A stretch of DNA of 64,000 nucleotides from Falsirhodobacter flavus (GCA_029846755.1 JARWBI010000003.1:186001-250000); one strand, 5' to 3'. Counted from the stretch's first letter, positions 17,020 through 27,964 are shown. Numbers and translations: made by a program. Notes: generated from the sequence alone by a model not told the origin.

Positions 17020-17966
17020 GTCCGCCGCTCCGTCACGGCGATGAAGGCGTCAAGCTCGGCGCGGGTGCCCGCGCCCTCCATCGGCCCGATGAATGTCACG
17101 TTCCGCGCCCCCGCCGCGCAGGCATAGTCCAGCGCCCGCGGCACCGTCAGCCCAAGGCGGCGGCAGGCGACATAGGCCCCGCCGAAGCAGTCGCCCGCGC
17201 CGGTGGGGTCGCGTTCCTGCACCGCGAAGGCCGAAGCTGTCACCGCGTCTTCGCCGGGGCGATAGGCAATCGCCCCCGCCGCGCCGCGTTTCACCACGAT
17301 TTCCGATACCCCTTGCGCGAACAGGCGTTCCGGGTCGGTGCCGACCAGTTCCAGTTCCGCCTCGGACGGCAGCAGCAGGTCGGTCATCGACAGCACCCGT
17401 TGAATGCGCGGGCCGATCTGCGGATCGTGAAGCAGTTCCTTGCGCAGGTTGGGATCGAAGGACACGGTGCCGCCCCTTGTGCGAATGCTTTCCAGCGCAT
17501 CGTCGATCAGGGGCCATGCCGGGGCCATCGCCAGCGCGGTGCCCATGACGTGCAGATGGCCCGCGCGGTCGATGATCCGGCGCACCGGGTCGGTCCAGCC
17601 GATGCGCGCGGCGGCGGAATGGGCGAGGTTGAAGACGAAATCGCGATTGCCGTCGGGGCGATAGCGCACGAAGGCGCTGCCGGTCGGCAGGTCCGGGTCC
17701 ACCGCGATGGCCGACACGTCGATCCCGTCGCGCCGGAGCCGGTCGATGTTCAGCCGCCCGAAATCGTCGGCGCCCACCGTGCCGATCATCGCGGCGGACC
17801 CGCCGATCCGCCCGCATTGGTCGATGAAGATGGCGGGCGCGCCACTGGGATAAGGGCCGGTCAACGCCTGCGCCTCGGTGAACCCGCGCCCGACCGTGTC
17901 CGCCACGATCTCGACCAGGATCTCACCTATGCAAAGCGTTGGCCCCAACTCGTCCGGAGCAAGCAT
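17016..17966 (-). CDS. PfkB-family sugar kinase, probable tagatose kinase
   Basis: A 316-residue ribokinase-fold kinase. The first PfkB region is seen in PSGAPAIFIDQCGRIGGSAAMIG and the catalytic signature DPTGAGDCFGGAY near residue 257 holds the general-base Asp. Translationally coupled to the downstream PF08013 gene. By analogy with the Agrobacterium tagatose route it would phosphorylate D-tagatose at C6. Ribokinase/fructokinase-like alternatives cannot be excluded. Confidence 0.85.
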   Translation of the reverse strand: MLAPDELGPTLCIGEILVEIVADTVGRGFTEAQALTGPYPSGAPAIFIDQCGRIGGSAAMIGTVGADDFGRLNIDRLRRDGIDVSAIAVDPDLPTGSAFVRYRPDGNRDFVFNLAHSAAARIGWTDPVRRIIDRAGHLHVMGTALAMAPAWPLIDDALESIRTRGGTVSFDPNLRKELLHDPQIGPRIQRVLSMTDLLLPSEAELELVGTDPERLFAQGVSEIVVKRGAAGAIAYRPGEDAVTASAFAVQERDPTGAGDCFGGAYVACRRLGLTVPRALDYACAAGARNVTFIGPMEGAGTRAELDAFIAVTERRT

Positions 17967-17967
17967 T

Positions 17968-18852
17968 TCAGGGACGCGCGTTGGTGTCGCGGCGGCGGCG
18001 CGCCTCGGCCATGGCGTTTTCTATGAACACCTTGGCATGGGCGGCCAGCGGGTCGTTGTCGGTCCACGTATCGCGCCAGATCGCGCAGGCCTTCGACAGG
18101 CTCTCGTCCACCACCGCCGAGGAGAAGCTTTCGAACACGATGTCACGGCCGTAGTCGATGTCCAGCAGCGCATCGAAGATCGGGCGGAAGTCCACCACCC
18201 CGTCGCCCAGATACCCGCGATTGCTTTCGCCGATGTGGAAATACCCAAGCCTGTCGCCTGCCGAACGGATGGCAGCAGCGGGGTTCGCTTCTTCGATGTT
18301 CATGTGGAACGTATCGAGATGCAGGCGGACATGGTCGGAGCCGGTATCCTCGATGAATTTCAGTCCCTGCGCTGTCGTGTTCAGCAGGTTCGTCTCGAAC
18401 CGGTTGACGATCTCCAACACCAGATCGACGCCTGCGGATTTCGCGACTTCGGCCGTTTCCGCGATGGCTTCGACGCTGTTCTTCCATCCGTCCTGCGTGG
18501 GCAGGCTGTCGTATTTCGTATGGGCAGAATACAGGATGCCGCCCAGCTTGTTGCCGCCGATGTCGCGGACTGCGCGGATGGCATCCGCCAGCATCTGCTT
18601 GCCGCCCTCGATCTGCGCCTTGTCGCTGCCAGATACGTCCTTGTCGCGGGGCAGGCCCATCGTTACGCCGATCTCCACGTCCAGCGACTGCGCCTTCTTC
18701 GCCAGTCGGTCGAGGTCGAACTTCTCTGGCCGCAGATAGGCGAACTCGATCGTCCGATAGCCGTGTTCGGCCGTTTTTTCTAAGGCCATTTCCAGCCCTT
18801 CCTGCGTCTGGCCTCCCGTCCAGACGAAGGAATGAATCCCCAGCTTGCCCAT
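17968..18852 (-). CDS. D-tagatose/D-psicose 3-epimerase-like enzyme
   Basis: A 294-residue TIM barrel whose motifs match ketose 3-epimerases: GGILYSAH, EIVNRFETNLLNT (metal Glu), HLDTFHMNIEE (metal Asp), YFHIGESNR (His region) and VFESFSS (second Glu). These are the four Mn/Co ligand positions of Agrobacterium-type psicose 3-epimerase. It would interconvert ketohexoses or ketopentoses such as tagatose/sorbose or L-ribulose/L-xylulose. First gene of the minus-strand operon, one base before the kinase. Confidence 0.85.
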   Translation of the reverse strand: MGKLGIHSFVWTGGQTQEGLEMALEKTAEHGYRTIEFAYLRPEKFDLDRLAKKAQSLDVEIGVTMGLPRDKDVSGSDKAQIEGGKQMLADAIRAVRDIGGNKLGGILYSAHTKYDSLPTQDGWKNSVEAIAETAEVAKSAGVDLVLEIVNRFETNLLNTTAQGLKFIEDTGSDHVRLHLDTFHMNIEEANPAAAIRSAGDRLGYFHIGESNRGYLGDGVVDFRPIFDALLDIDYGRDIVFESFSSAVVDESLSKACAIWRDTWTDNDPLAAHAKVFIENAMAEARRRRDTNARP

Positions 18853-18885
18853 CGGCCGATCCTCCCTGATCTATGCGAAGGATGC

Positions 18886-18916
18886 TACATATGGATATAA
18901 AGGCTTACAAATGGAT
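18886..18916. promoter_or_regulatory. Direct repeats, candidate SorC operators for the epimerase-SDR operon
   Basis: TACATATGGAT at 18886-18896 and TACAAATGGAT at 18906-18916 are 10/11 identical and start exactly 20 bp apart, about two helical turns. They lie in the 84 bp between the SorC gene stop (18937) and the epimerase start (18852). The same element recurs in the SorC/binding-protein intergenic region. Assignment to SorC is inferred. Confidence 0.6.
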
Positions 18917-18936
18917 TCTTTACGCGCGGCAAATTT

Positions 18937-19887
18937 TTACGCCAGAAGCAGTTCGGCAGTGACGTCGTCGGTGATGAGCGTCGTGGCCAGCCCCCGGCGT
19001 GCGACCGCGCGGATCACCTCGACCTTGTGCGGACCGGCGGCGGCGAGGATCTTTTCCGGAACCGCCGCAAGGGTTTCCAGCGACACGCCTACGGTGCGCG
19101 CGTCCAGATCGTTCGCCACGCTTTGCCCGTCGCGGTCAAGGAAACGTCCTACCACATCGCCGATCGCGCCTGCCTCGGTCAGCCGTTTCGCGTGCTTTTC
19201 CGTCGGAAGGCAGGCGCTGATGAGATAGGACCGGTCCGAGATGTCGCTGGCGGTCAGCACGGCGGCATCCAGCGTTTCAAACTTGCTGAAATGTTCGCGG
19301 AAGATTTCTTGCGACAGGAAGGTGTCGCGGTCGATCCCCTCGGACAGGAAGATCGGGGCGGCGAGCAGGGACCAGTTCGCCCCGAACCGCTCTGCCAGCC
19401 CCGATGCGATGGAGAAGGAGTTGAACGTCGCGCCCTTGGTCGTCCCACCGATCATCGAGATGACTTCGACATCTGCGCGGTCCAGTCGGGGCAGGTTCGA
19501 CACGGCGCTTTGCAGCGTCATGCCCCATGAAACGCCGATGCGCCGGAACCGCCCCGATTCTGCCGCCTGCGTCAGATAGGTGGCCAATGCTGCCCCGACC
19601 GACAGGTGATAGTCATAATTCTGGCGGTTCGCTGGTGCGACGATGGCCTGCCGCAGCCCGAGCTTTTCGGCCAGCGCTTCCTGCATCTCGACGCGTGACA
19701 GGAAGGGCGATTCGATCTGGATGCGCACCATGCCGGACGCCTTGGCGCGCTGGATCGCCTGATTGACCCGCAGCCGCGTCGTGCCCATCGCCGCGCCGAT
19801 TTCAGCCTGGGTCATGCCGTTGACGTAATAGTTCCAACAGACTTCGCTGACGAAGGCGGCGGTGTCATCGTCCTTGTCGCGGGGCAT
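18937..19887 (-). CDS. SorC/DeoR-type sugar-binding transcriptional regulator
   Basis: A 316-residue regulator: an N-terminal helix-turn-helix (MTQAEIGAAMGTTRLRVNQAIQRAK at about residues 25-49, sigma-factor-like) and a C-terminal SorC sugar-phosphate-binding domain with ISMIGGTTKGATFNS and the late GPHKVEVIRAVARRG segment. Such proteins are usually activators or repressors of polyol/ketose operons responding to sugar phosphates. It sits between the two arms of the polyol cluster and probably controls both. Confidence 0.9.
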   Translation of the reverse strand: MPRDKDDDTAAFVSEVCWNYYVNGMTQAEIGAAMGTTRLRVNQAIQRAKASGMVRIQIESPFLSRVEMQEALAEKLGLRQAIVAPANRQNYDYHLSVGAALATYLTQAAESGRFRRIGVSWGMTLQSAVSNLPRLDRADVEVISMIGGTTKGATFNSFSIASGLAERFGANWSLLAAPIFLSEGIDRDTFLSQEIFREHFSKFETLDAAVLTASDISDRSYLISACLPTEKHAKRLTEAGAIGDVVGRFLDRDGQSVANDLDARTVGVSLETLAAVPEKILAAAGPHKVEVIRAVARRGLATTLITDDVTAELLLA

Positions 19888-19940
19888 TGGATCTCCTGTC
19901 CTGCTGCGGATGCCGTGGGTTAGCGTGTTTCGTGCAGCGC

Positions 19941-20012
19941 TTCCAGATATACAAAAGATTGCATAACGATCCAGATGTATGAATCACTTGCATTGCAGGA
20001 CTTACATTTGTA
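19941..20012. promoter_or_regulatory. Three related elements in the SorC/binding-protein divergent region
   Basis: On the minus strand the intergenic region holds TATATCTGGAA (19941-19951), TACATCTGGAT (19969-19979) and TACAAATGTAA (20002-20012). They resemble the pair before the epimerase operon (TACATATGGAT, TACAAATGGAT). The 202-bp region divides sorC (start 19887, minus) from the transporter operon (start 20090, plus). This is the expected place for SorC binding at both promoters. Confidence 0.55.
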
Positions 20013-20089
20013 GCGTTGTTCGAGGGAGCAGGCGGCGGTCCGGGGGAGGGAACGCGGACGCGCCGCCCATTTTTCAGGGAGGAGACGGA

Positions 20090-21526
20090 ATGGGCTTTCG
20101 ATCGAGGCTGGGAGTTTCTGCACTGGCGCTTGCGGTCGCGTCGGGTGCGGCTTTTGCGCAGGATGACGAATTCTGGAAGAAGGCCGCCGAACCCTATCAG
20201 GGCGTGACCCTGCGCGGCGTGACCGAGGCGACGCCGCCGTCCAACTATGTCCGCGAGGTTCTGGCGCCGCAATTCGAGGAACTGACCGGCATCCGCGTTG
20301 ACATCGAGACGACGTCCTGGGACCAGATGTACGACAAGGCGATCAAGGACATGGAGTCGGGCACCGGCATCTATGACATGATCTATATCGAGCAGGACAT
20401 CGTCTATGCCTATCTGGCGCGCGACTTCCTGACCAACATCACCCAGATGCTGACCGACAACCCTGCCCTGAAGGCGCCAAGCTTCGACGAGGGCGCCTTC
20501 ACCACCTTTGCCGATTATTTCAAGGATGACGACGGCGGGCTCTATGGCATCCCGATGGAAGCCTTCATCAAGGTCTATCTCTATCGCACGGACCTGTTTG
20601 GCGACCCCGAGGTTCAGGCCGCCTTCAAGGAAAAGACCGGCAGGGATCTGAAACCCGCCACCACCCATGCCGAATATGCCGAAATCGCGCAGTTCTTCAC
20701 CGACTGGGGCAAGGAGCATGACGAGGATCTGTGGGGAACGACATCGCAGGCGCATACCGGACATCCCGCGTCCTGGTACGAATATGTCGAATCCATCGCG
20801 CCCACCTTCGGCGTCTATAACTGGGGCATCGACGCGGCCAATAATTATGCTGCCACCGTCGAACATGGCGGGCGCATGAACTCTCCCGAGGCGAAGGAGG
20901 CGCTGAAGTGGTTCCTGGCGATGCGCGACCTCGCGCCCCCGGAATCGGTGCAGTCGACTTGGACCGAAGTGGCATCGACCTTTGCTGCCGGACGAGCCGC
21001 CCAAGGCATCGTCTATGGCGAGAATGCCGCCTGGATCGCGTCGGATGAGAACCAGTCCCGCGTGGTCGGCAATGTCGGCGTTGCCCTGCCGCCGCTGGAA
21101 GACGGCATCCTCGCGCAGGTCGAGGGCGGCGAAGGCTATGTCGGTTACTATGACGGCGGGGCTTTCGGGCTTCCGGTGACGTCGAAGAACAAGGAGGCGG
21201 CACTACTGTTCCTTGAATATATCGGGCAGGATTCGGTGCAGGCGGACTGGGCGCTGGCGGGCTCGCGCATCACCAACACCGCCACCTATGACGACCCCGA
21301 AGTGCAGGCGCTGGACGAGGAACTCGGCGGCTATTTCACCATGCTGCGCGACAGCGGCAAGCTGTTCGCCGGTGCGCCCCCTTATCCGTTCCACGCGCAG
21401 GTCCGCGAGGCCGTGGCCCCGATCTTCTATGAGATTCTAACGGGCGCGATCGAGCCGGATGCCGGCCTCGACCAGATGGCCGAACGGGCCGAGCAGGAAC
21501 TGACCGACCTCGGCTATCGCCAGTAA
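20090..21526 (+). CDS. Polyol ABC transporter substrate-binding protein
   Basis: A 478-residue family-1 extracellular binding protein with a Sec signal peptide ([19 protein letters not shown]... cleaving after AFA at about residue 23). The mature part has [10 protein letters not shown]-type N-lobe order, the [19 protein letters not shown] hinge and the [14 protein letters not shown] helix near the C-terminus. The ATG at 20090 follows a strong AGGGAGGAGA ribosome-binding site. It is first in a plus-strand operon with two permeases, a small membrane protein, a dehydrogenase and an ATPase. Ligand inferred to be a sugar alcohol such as galactitol, altritol or ribitol. Confidence 0.9.
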   Translation: MGFRSRLGVSALALAVASGAAFAQDDEFWKKAAEPYQGVTLRGVTEATPPSNYVREVLAPQFEELTGIRVDIETTSWDQMYDKAIKDMESGTGIYDMIYIEQDIVYAYLARDFLTNITQMLTDNPALKAPSFDEGAFTTFADYFKDDDGGLYGIPMEAFIKVYLYRTDLFGDPEVQAAFKEKTGRDLKPATTHAEYAEIAQFFTDWGKEHDEDLWGTTSQAHTGHPASWYEYVESIAPTFGVYNWGIDAANNYAATVEHGGRMNSPEAKEALKWFLAMRDLAPPESVQSTWTEVASTFAAGRAAQGIVYGENAAWIASDENQSRVVGNVGVALPPLEDGILAQVEGGEGYVGYYDGGAFGLPVTSKNKEAALLFLEYIGQDSVQADWALAGSRITNTATYDDPEVQALDEELGGYFTMLRDSGKLFAGAPPYPFHAQVREAVAPIFYEILTGAIEPDAGLDQMAERAEQELTDLGYRQ

Positions 21527-21532
21527 TCAAGC

Positions 21533-21556
21533 CGCCGGGCCACGTAAGGCCCGGCG
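21533..21556 (+). terminator. Intra-operon GC hairpin after the binding-protein gene
   Basis: A perfect 9-bp stem (CGCCGGGCC / GGCCCGGCG) with a 6-base loop ACGTAA, 6 bp after the binding-protein stop and 22 bp before the first permease. There is no T-tract. Such hairpins in transporter operons commonly stabilise the upstream message or cause partial termination so that the binding protein is made in excess; that role is inferred. Confidence 0.65.
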
Positions 21557-21578
21557 CTCCAACCGAAGGAGACCGGGG

Positions 21579-22454
21579 ATGCAGTCCAACCGGCTTGGCT
21601 GGCTTTTGCTTGCGCCCACGCTTTTGATCCTTGCGATGTTCGGGGTGTTCCCCTTCATCTATGTGCTGTTCGTGTCCTTCCACCAATGGAATCCTTTCGC
21701 GGTCAATCCGGAAATGGCGTTCAACTGGGCAGCCAATTACCGCCGCGTGGTGTTCGACGCGCAGTTCATCGCATCCCTGGGCGTGACGGCGGCTTTCGTC
21801 TTCTTCGCCGTCGTGTCGGAGCTGATCCTCGGCTATGCGCTGGCGCAGGCCTTCATGAAGGATTTCCCCGGCAAGGCCTTTTTCCGGACGATCCACACCC
21901 TGCCGCTCATCATGGCGCCGATCATCGTCGGGTCCGTCTGGAAGCTGATGACGACGCCGTCCATCGGGATCATCCCCCACCTGCTGGACAACTGGTTCGG
22001 CTATGATCTCAACATCGGGCAAAGCGCGGGCGCGGCCTTCGTGCTGACCGTCATCATGGACATCTGGCACTGGACGCCGCTGGTCACGCTTTCGCTGATC
22101 GCCGCGCTGGTGTCTCTGCCGCCCGATCCGTTCGAACAGGCGCAGATCGACGGGGCAGGGCGCTGGCAGATATTCTGGCACATCACCCTTCCGATGATCC
22201 GGCCCGCGATCCTTGCCACCGTCTTCATCCGCCTGATGGACGCGCTGCGAACGGTGGACGAGGTCTTGATGCTGACGGGCGGCGGGCCGGGATCGGCGAC
22301 CCGGTATGTGGGCGTGCATATCTTCAAGGAAGTCTTTCCGCGCACGAATTACGGCTACGGCTCGGCCATTTCCGTCGTCGTCCTTTACGTCACCATCGTG
22401 GTGTGCTGGCTGCTTTACGTCGGCCTGATCGCACCGCGGAACAAGAAGGGCTGA
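21579..22454 (+). CDS. Polyol ABC transporter permease (MalF/SmoF-like)
   Basis: A 291-residue permease with a first helix GWLLLAPTLLILAMFGVFPF and about six transmembrane segments. The EAA loop reads EQAQIDGAGRWQIFWHITLP, with Gln replacing the usual first Ala pair. Ribosome-binding site GAAGGAGA precedes the ATG. Works with the permease at 22458 and ATPase at 24565. Confidence 0.9.
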   Translation: MQSNRLGWLLLAPTLLILAMFGVFPFIYVLFVSFHQWNPFAVNPEMAFNWAANYRRVVFDAQFIASLGVTAAFVFFAVVSELILGYALAQAFMKDFPGKAFFRTIHTLPLIMAPIIVGSVWKLMTTPSIGIIPHLLDNWFGYDLNIGQSAGAAFVLTVIMDIWHWTPLVTLSLIAALVSLPPDPFEQAQIDGAGRWQIFWHITLPMIRPAILATVFIRLMDALRTVDEVLMLTGGGPGSATRYVGVHIFKEVFPRTNYGYGSAISVVVLYVTIVVCWLLYVGLIAPRNKKG

Positions 22455-22457
22455 TCC

Positions 22458-23288
22458 ATGTCGCGCAACTGGCTTTATGTGCTTTTCTGGATCTTCGTCA
22501 GCTTCCTGACGCTGTTTCCAATCTATTGGCTGTTCGTCATCTCGGTCAAACCGGCGGTCGAGCTGTTCTCGACCCCGGACCTGATCCTGCGGGACTTCTA
22601 CTGGCAGAACTATGTCGACGTGCTGAACGACCGGACGCTGCGCAGCTACATGGTGAACTCGCTGGTGATCTCGACCGGGAATGCGGTGCTTTGCACGCTT
22701 CTGGGGTTCATGGCCTGCTATGCGCTGTCGCGGTTCGACATGGGCGGGAAGGAGAGCATCTTCTTCTGGACCATCACCAACCGCATGGCCCCGCCCGCGG
22801 TGTTCCTTCTGCCGCTGTTCCTGCTGCTGACGCAGGTCTACAAGATCGGGGACTTCTCGCTTCTGGATACGCGGATCGGGATGATTCTGGTCTATTGCAC
22901 CTTCAACCTGCCTTTCGCGATCTGGACGCTGCGCCCCACCATCGATGGCATCCCCAAGGAACTGGACGAGGCCGCGCATGTTGACGGCGCATCCCCCTGG
23001 CGCGTGATCTGGGAGGTGGTCTTTCCGCTGGCCCGTCCCGGCCTGGCCGTCACGCTGATCCTGACATGGGTCTTTGCTTGGAACGAATACCTGCTGGCGG
23101 CGACGCTGACGAACTTCAACGCGCGCACGCTGACGACGGGGCTGTCGGAATACGTCACCACAACAGGGACCGAATGGGGGATCATGGCGACGATTTCCGT
23201 CTTCACGCTGATCCCAGCGCTGATCGTCTTCGGCATGGTGCAGCGCCACATCGTCGCGGGCCTGACCTTCGGCGCGGTGAAAGGATAG
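22458..23288 (+). CDS. Polyol ABC transporter permease (MalG-like)
   Basis: A 276-residue permease with an N-terminal helix and the EAA motif EAAHVDGASPWRVIWEVVFP. Three bases separate it from the previous stop and three from the next gene. It completes the transmembrane channel of the polyol importer. Confidence 0.9.
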   Translation: MSRNWLYVLFWIFVSFLTLFPIYWLFVISVKPAVELFSTPDLILRDFYWQNYVDVLNDRTLRSYMVNSLVISTGNAVLCTLLGFMACYALSRFDMGGKESIFFWTITNRMAPPAVFLLPLFLLLTQVYKIGDFSLLDTRIGMILVYCTFNLPFAIWTLRPTIDGIPKELDEAAHVDGASPWRVIWEVVFPLARPGLAVTLILTWVFAWNEYLLAATLTNFNARTLTTGLSEYVTTTGTEWGIMATISVFTLIPALIVFGMVQRHIVAGLTFGAVKG

Positions 23289-23291
23289 GGC

Positions 23292-23519
23292 ATGGATATC
23301 GAACCCATCGACGTGACCCCCGAAGAAGCGCCGCCCCTGCCCAAGACCGGATTTCTGCCGATCGAGACGAACTGGTTCGACCGCATCTTCATCTCGGTCG
23401 TGATCTGGGTCGCGCTGTCGCTGTTCTGGCTGCGGTTCATCGAACCCTTGGGGCTGTCGATCTGGATCTGCACGGCCATCTCGGTCGTGCTGGCCGCCAT
23501 CATCATTCGAAAGGGATAG
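23292..23519 (+). CDS. Small two-helix membrane protein in the polyol ABC operon
   Basis: A 75-residue protein. An acidic/proline-rich N-terminus (residues 1-27) is followed by two hydrophobic segments (about 32-47 and 53-71) and a basic IIRKG tail. It sits with 3-bp gaps between the permease and the dehydrogenase, so it is certainly co-transcribed. Small membrane proteins recur in such transporter operons of related bacteria. Function unknown; an accessory or regulatory subunit of the importer is a reasonable guess. Confidence 0.75.
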   Translation: MDIEPIDVTPEEAPPLPKTGFLPIETNWFDRIFISVVIWVALSLFWLRFIEPLGLSIWICTAISVVLAAIIIRKG

Positions 23520-23523
23520 GGCC

Positions 23524-24555
23524 ATGAGGTCGCTGGTTCTCGAACGCAAGGGGGAGCTGTCGATGCGCGACGTTCCCGAACTGAGCACAGAGGTGCTTGG
23601 CCCCCATGACGTGCGGATCAGACTGCATACGGTCGGGATCTGCGGGTCGGACGTGCATTACTATACCCACGGGCGGATCGGCGGGTTCGTCGTGGATGCG
23701 CCGATGGTGCTGGGGCACGAGGCGTCGGGCGTGGTCGAGGAGGTCGGCGTTGCGGTGACGACGCTGGCCGTCGGAGATCGCGTCTGCATGGAGCCCGGCA
23801 TACCCGATCCGAATTCCCGCGCGGCGCGTATGGGCATGTATAACGTAGACCCGGCCGTTCGTTTCTGGGCGACACCGCCGGTGCATGGCGTGCTGCGCGC
23901 CAGCGTGGTTCACCCCGAGGCGTTCACGTTCAAGCTGCCCGATAATGTCAGCTTTGCCGAAGGCGCGATGGTCGAACCGCTGGCCGTGGGCGTTCATGCC
24001 GCGACCAAGGCGCGGGTGAAGCCGGGCGATATCGGCGTCGTGCTGGGCGCCGGGCCGATCGGGTTGGTCACCGCGCTGTCGGCATTGGCGGCGGGCTGCG
24101 CGCGGGTCTATGTGTCCGACCTTGCGCCGAAGAAGCTGGAGATCGCGGGCGCACTATCCTCCAAGATCATCCCGGTTCAGGGCAGCGTGACCGAGCGCGT
24201 GCTGGCAGAAACCGATGGCTGGGGCACGGACGTTCTGTTCGAGGCGACGGGATCGGCGAAGGCGGCGGCGACGGTGTTCGAGCCACTGGCCCCCGGCGGC
24301 TGCGTCGTGATGATCGGCGGGCAGCCCGAACCCGTCGCCTATGATGCCGGGGCCGCCATGGTGCGCGAGGCGCGGGTCGAGAACATCTTCCGTTACGCCC
24401 ATGTGTTTCCGCGCTGCGTTGCCATGCTGGCCTCGGGCGCCATCGACGTGAAGCCGCTGATTACCCGCACCTTCGGGTTCGAGGACAGCATCCATGCCTT
24501 CGAGACCGCCGCATCCGCCCCCCCGGCCGATGTGAAGATGCAGATAGAGATTTAG
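23524..24555 (+). CDS. Zinc-type polyol dehydrogenase (xylitol/sorbitol/altritol dehydrogenase-like)
   Basis: A 343-residue medium-chain dehydrogenase. Catalytic-zinc ligands appear at Cys40 ([10 protein letters not shown]) and His65-Glu66 (GHEASG), with Glu in [10 protein letters not shown]. The Rossmann motif is [10 protein letters not shown]. The structural-zinc lobe has lost its cysteines: the segment after EPGIP reads [16 protein letters not shown] where four Cys are usual, as in animal sorbitol dehydrogenases. It would oxidise a polyol to a ketose with NAD. In the Agrobacterium altritol/galactitol route a PF00107-type enzyme does this step. Confidence 0.88.
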   Translation: MRSLVLERKGELSMRDVPELSTEVLGPHDVRIRLHTVGICGSDVHYYTHGRIGGFVVDAPMVLGHEASGVVEEVGVAVTTLAVGDRVCMEPGIPDPNSRAARMGMYNVDPAVRFWATPPVHGVLRASVVHPEAFTFKLPDNVSFAEGAMVEPLAVGVHAATKARVKPGDIGVVLGAGPIGLVTALSALAAGCARVYVSDLAPKKLEIAGALSSKIIPVQGSVTERVLAETDGWGTDVLFEATGSAKAAATVFEPLAPGGCVVMIGGQPEPVAYDAGAAMVREARVENIFRYAHVFPRCVAMLASGAIDVKPLITRTFGFEDSIHAFETAASAPPADVKMQIEI

Positions 24556-24564
24556 GAGACAGCC

Positions 24565-25610
<1,046 letters not shown>

Positions 25611-25614
<4 letters not shown>

Positions 25615-26495
25615 GCGAAGGCCTCGGCCACGGGCGCGCCATTGGCGATCAGCGCCGCCAGCAGGATGCGCGCCTGCCCGGGCCGAAGGATGCGCGAATG
25701 CACCGCCCCGGCCAGCGCAAGGTCATGCCCGCCGCCGCCACCGCCATAGGCCGGGGCAAGCGCCCCTTCCGGCACCCGGCTGGAGACAACGACCGGAACC
25801 CCGGCCTCGCGCACCGCCGAGACGACATCCGCCGTCGCATTGCCGGAGCCGAGCGCCGCCAGAACGACACCTTTCGCACCCGCCCGGACGCTGGCCCGCA
25901 GGTGCAGCCCGTCGCCGCCCGGATGGATCGCCACGATATCCACGCGCGCGGAAACCGGGGCGGGCAGGGCACCCGCCAGCTTGGCCGTGCCCTGTCCGCG
26001 AAACGCATCCGCGCTGTCGCTGGAGAACTTGTAGGCCCCCCATGCGGGCAGGTGGCGCCCGCCGAACACGATCCGCACCCCCGGCTGTCCGGTCAGAACG
26101 GCGCGAATGGCATCGGCCAGATTGCCCGGTCCGTCTGCATTCGGATGGTCTGCGGTGAACTGCGCCCCGGTGAAGATCACCGGCTTTTCCTGCGGCAGCT
26201 GCAGATGCGCCAAAAGCGAGGTTTCCTCCATGGCGTCGGTGCCGTGCAGGATCACGACCCCGGCGATGTCGGGATCGGAAATCTGGGCGCGCACCGCATC
26301 GACGATGGCCTGCATGTCGGCCAAGGTCAGGGCGGAACTGTCCTTGGCCAGAAGCTCTACCGGGCGCAGGCGGACGGGCAGGGCGGGAAGCCCTGCCAGC
26401 AGATCTTCGCCCCGGAGCGAGGGTTTGGCCCCATCCGCGCCGCGGCTGCTGGCGATGGTGCCGCCCGTGGCGATGACGGCGACCAGCGGGCTCAT
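25611..26495 (-). CDS. L-asparaginase
   Basis: A 294-residue type I/II asparaginase. The first catalytic motif is [11 protein letters not shown] (nucleophile Thr at about residue 12) and the second is [13 protein letters not shown] with the Thr-Asp pair. No signal peptide is visible, so cytoplasmic. It hydrolyses L-asparagine to aspartate and ammonia. Coupled to the upstream permease gene by an ATGA overlap, pairing uptake with hydrolysis. Slightly shorter than the usual 320-330 residues. Confidence 0.9.
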
Positions 26496-27925
26496 GCGCC
26501 GTTTTCCGCGGCGATACGGGCGATGCGCCCACGCGCGAGGAACCAGCCGACAATCAGCGCGGGCACGATCACCAGCAGCGAGGCGACCGTCCACGTTCCG
26601 ATCGGCCAGTCGAAGGCCATCAGCACGATCACCCCGAGCAGGAAGGCCAGCGTCAGGATGCCCGTGAAAGGCGCGCCGAACATGCGGAACGCGGGCCGTT
26701 CCATCACGCCCTTGCGCGACAGGTGCCACAGTTTCAACTGGCACAGCACGATGACCGCCCAGGCCGAGATGATCCCGAGGGCTGCGACGTTCATCGCGAT
26801 CTCGAACGCCTGGCTCGGGACGATGGCGTTCATGATGACGCCCAGAACGGTAACGAAGGCCGTGACCGCGATGCCCATATAGGGAACGCCAGACTTGTTC
26901 ATCCGTGCCAACGCGGCCGGGGCAGAACCCGAAATCGCCATCGAATGCAGGATGCGGCCCGTCGAATAGAGGCCTGCGTTCAGCGAGGACAGCACCGCCG
27001 TCAGCACGACAAGGTTCATCACCACGTCCGCGCCCTGAATGCCGATCGCGCCGAAGAAAGTCACGAACGGGCTCTCGCCCCCCTTGTAGGCGGTGTAGGG
27101 CAGCAGCAGCGACAGCAGCAGGACCGAGCCGACATAGAACACCACGAGGCGGAAGACGACCGTGCGGATGGCGCGCGGCATGACCTGACGCGGGTCCTCC
27201 GTCTCGCCCGCCGCCGTGCCGATCAGCTCGACCGAGGCATAGGCGAAGACGACACCTTGGATGATGACCAGCGCGGGAAGGATGCCATTCGGGAAAAGCC
27301 CGCTGCCCTGGATCAGATGCAGACCGGGTTCGACCCCGTCGATGGGCGTGCCCGTCGCGACGAACCAGATGCCGACGCACAGGAATGTCACCAGAGCCAG
27401 AACCTTGATGAGGCTGAACCAGAATTCAAGCTCGCCGAAGACCTTGACCGACAGAAGGTTCATGAGCAGGACGACGACCAGCGCAACCAGTGCGAAGACC
27501 CATTGGTCGATCCCGGCAAGCCACGGCACATAGGCCTTGAAGAAGTTCATGTAGACCGCGACCGCCGTCACGTCGGCCACCGAGGTCATCGCCCAGTTGA
27601 TCCAGTACATCCAGCCAACTGCGAAGGCGAGTTTTTCGCCGTAGAACTCCCGTGCATAGGAGACGAACGAGCCCGAAGTCGGGCGGTGCATGATGAGCTC
27701 GCCCAAGGCGCGGAGCACCAGAAAAGCGAAGAACCCGCACAGCGCATAGACGAAGACCAGCGAAGGTCCGGCAGCCGCAAGCCGTCCGCCCGCGCCAAGG
27801 AACAACCCGGTTCCGATCGCGCCGCCAATCGCGATCATCTGGATTTGTCGCGGCTTCAGCGCCTTGTGAAAGCCCCTGTCCTCGGCGGCGAGAACCACGC
27901 CATCCGCTCTTGATTTTTCCATCAT
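26492..27925 (-). CDS. Amino-acid permease (AAT/APC family), probable asparagine or GABA permease
   Basis: A 477-residue transporter with about twelve hydrophobic segments. The N-terminal [23 protein letters not shown] motif and [25 protein letters not shown] are typical of AnsP/GabP-type amino-acid:proton symporters. Being coupled to an asparaginase gene, asparagine is the favoured substrate. It starts downstream of the GntR regulator with an inverted repeat at 27942-27964 in its leader. Confidence 0.88.
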   Translation of the reverse strand: MMEKSRADGVVLAAEDRGFHKALKPRQIQMIAIGGAIGTGLFLGAGGRLAAAGPSLVFVYALCGFFAFLVLRALGELIMHRPTSGSFVSYAREFYGEKLAFAVGWMYWINWAMTSVADVTAVAVYMNFFKAYVPWLAGIDQWVFALVALVVVLLMNLLSVKVFGELEFWFSLIKVLALVTFLCVGIWFVATGTPIDGVEPGLHLIQGSGLFPNGILPALVIIQGVVFAYASVELIGTAAGETEDPRQVMPRAIRTVVFRLVVFYVGSVLLLSLLLPYTAYKGGESPFVTFFGAIGIQGADVVMNLVVLTAVLSSLNAGLYSTGRILHSMAISGSAPAALARMNKSGVPYMGIAVTAFVTVLGVIMNAIVPSQAFEIAMNVAALGIISAWAVIVLCQLKLWHLSRKGVMERPAFRMFGAPFTGILTLAFLLGVIVLMAFDWPIGTWTVASLLVIVPALIVGWFLARGRIARIAAENGA

Positions 27926-27941
27926 CCCTCCACGCAGCCAG

Positions 27942-27964
27942 ACCTGTCAGGCTGTAAGACAGGT
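27942..27964. promoter_or_regulatory. Inverted repeat before the permease gene, candidate GntR operator
   Basis: Perfect 7-bp arms ACCTGTC and GACAGGT with a 9-bp spacer, 17 bp upstream of the permease start. The CTGTCA core also occurs in the palindrome upstream of the GntR gene (28791-28796), which supports a shared regulator. Binding is inferred. Confidence 0.45.

Noticed and set aside
21336-23588. A 750-residue minus-strand open frame
   Set aside because: It is an antisense shadow of two permeases and neighbours; composition is Arg/Asp/Gln-rich and no family motif is present, whereas the plus strand has full permease genes.
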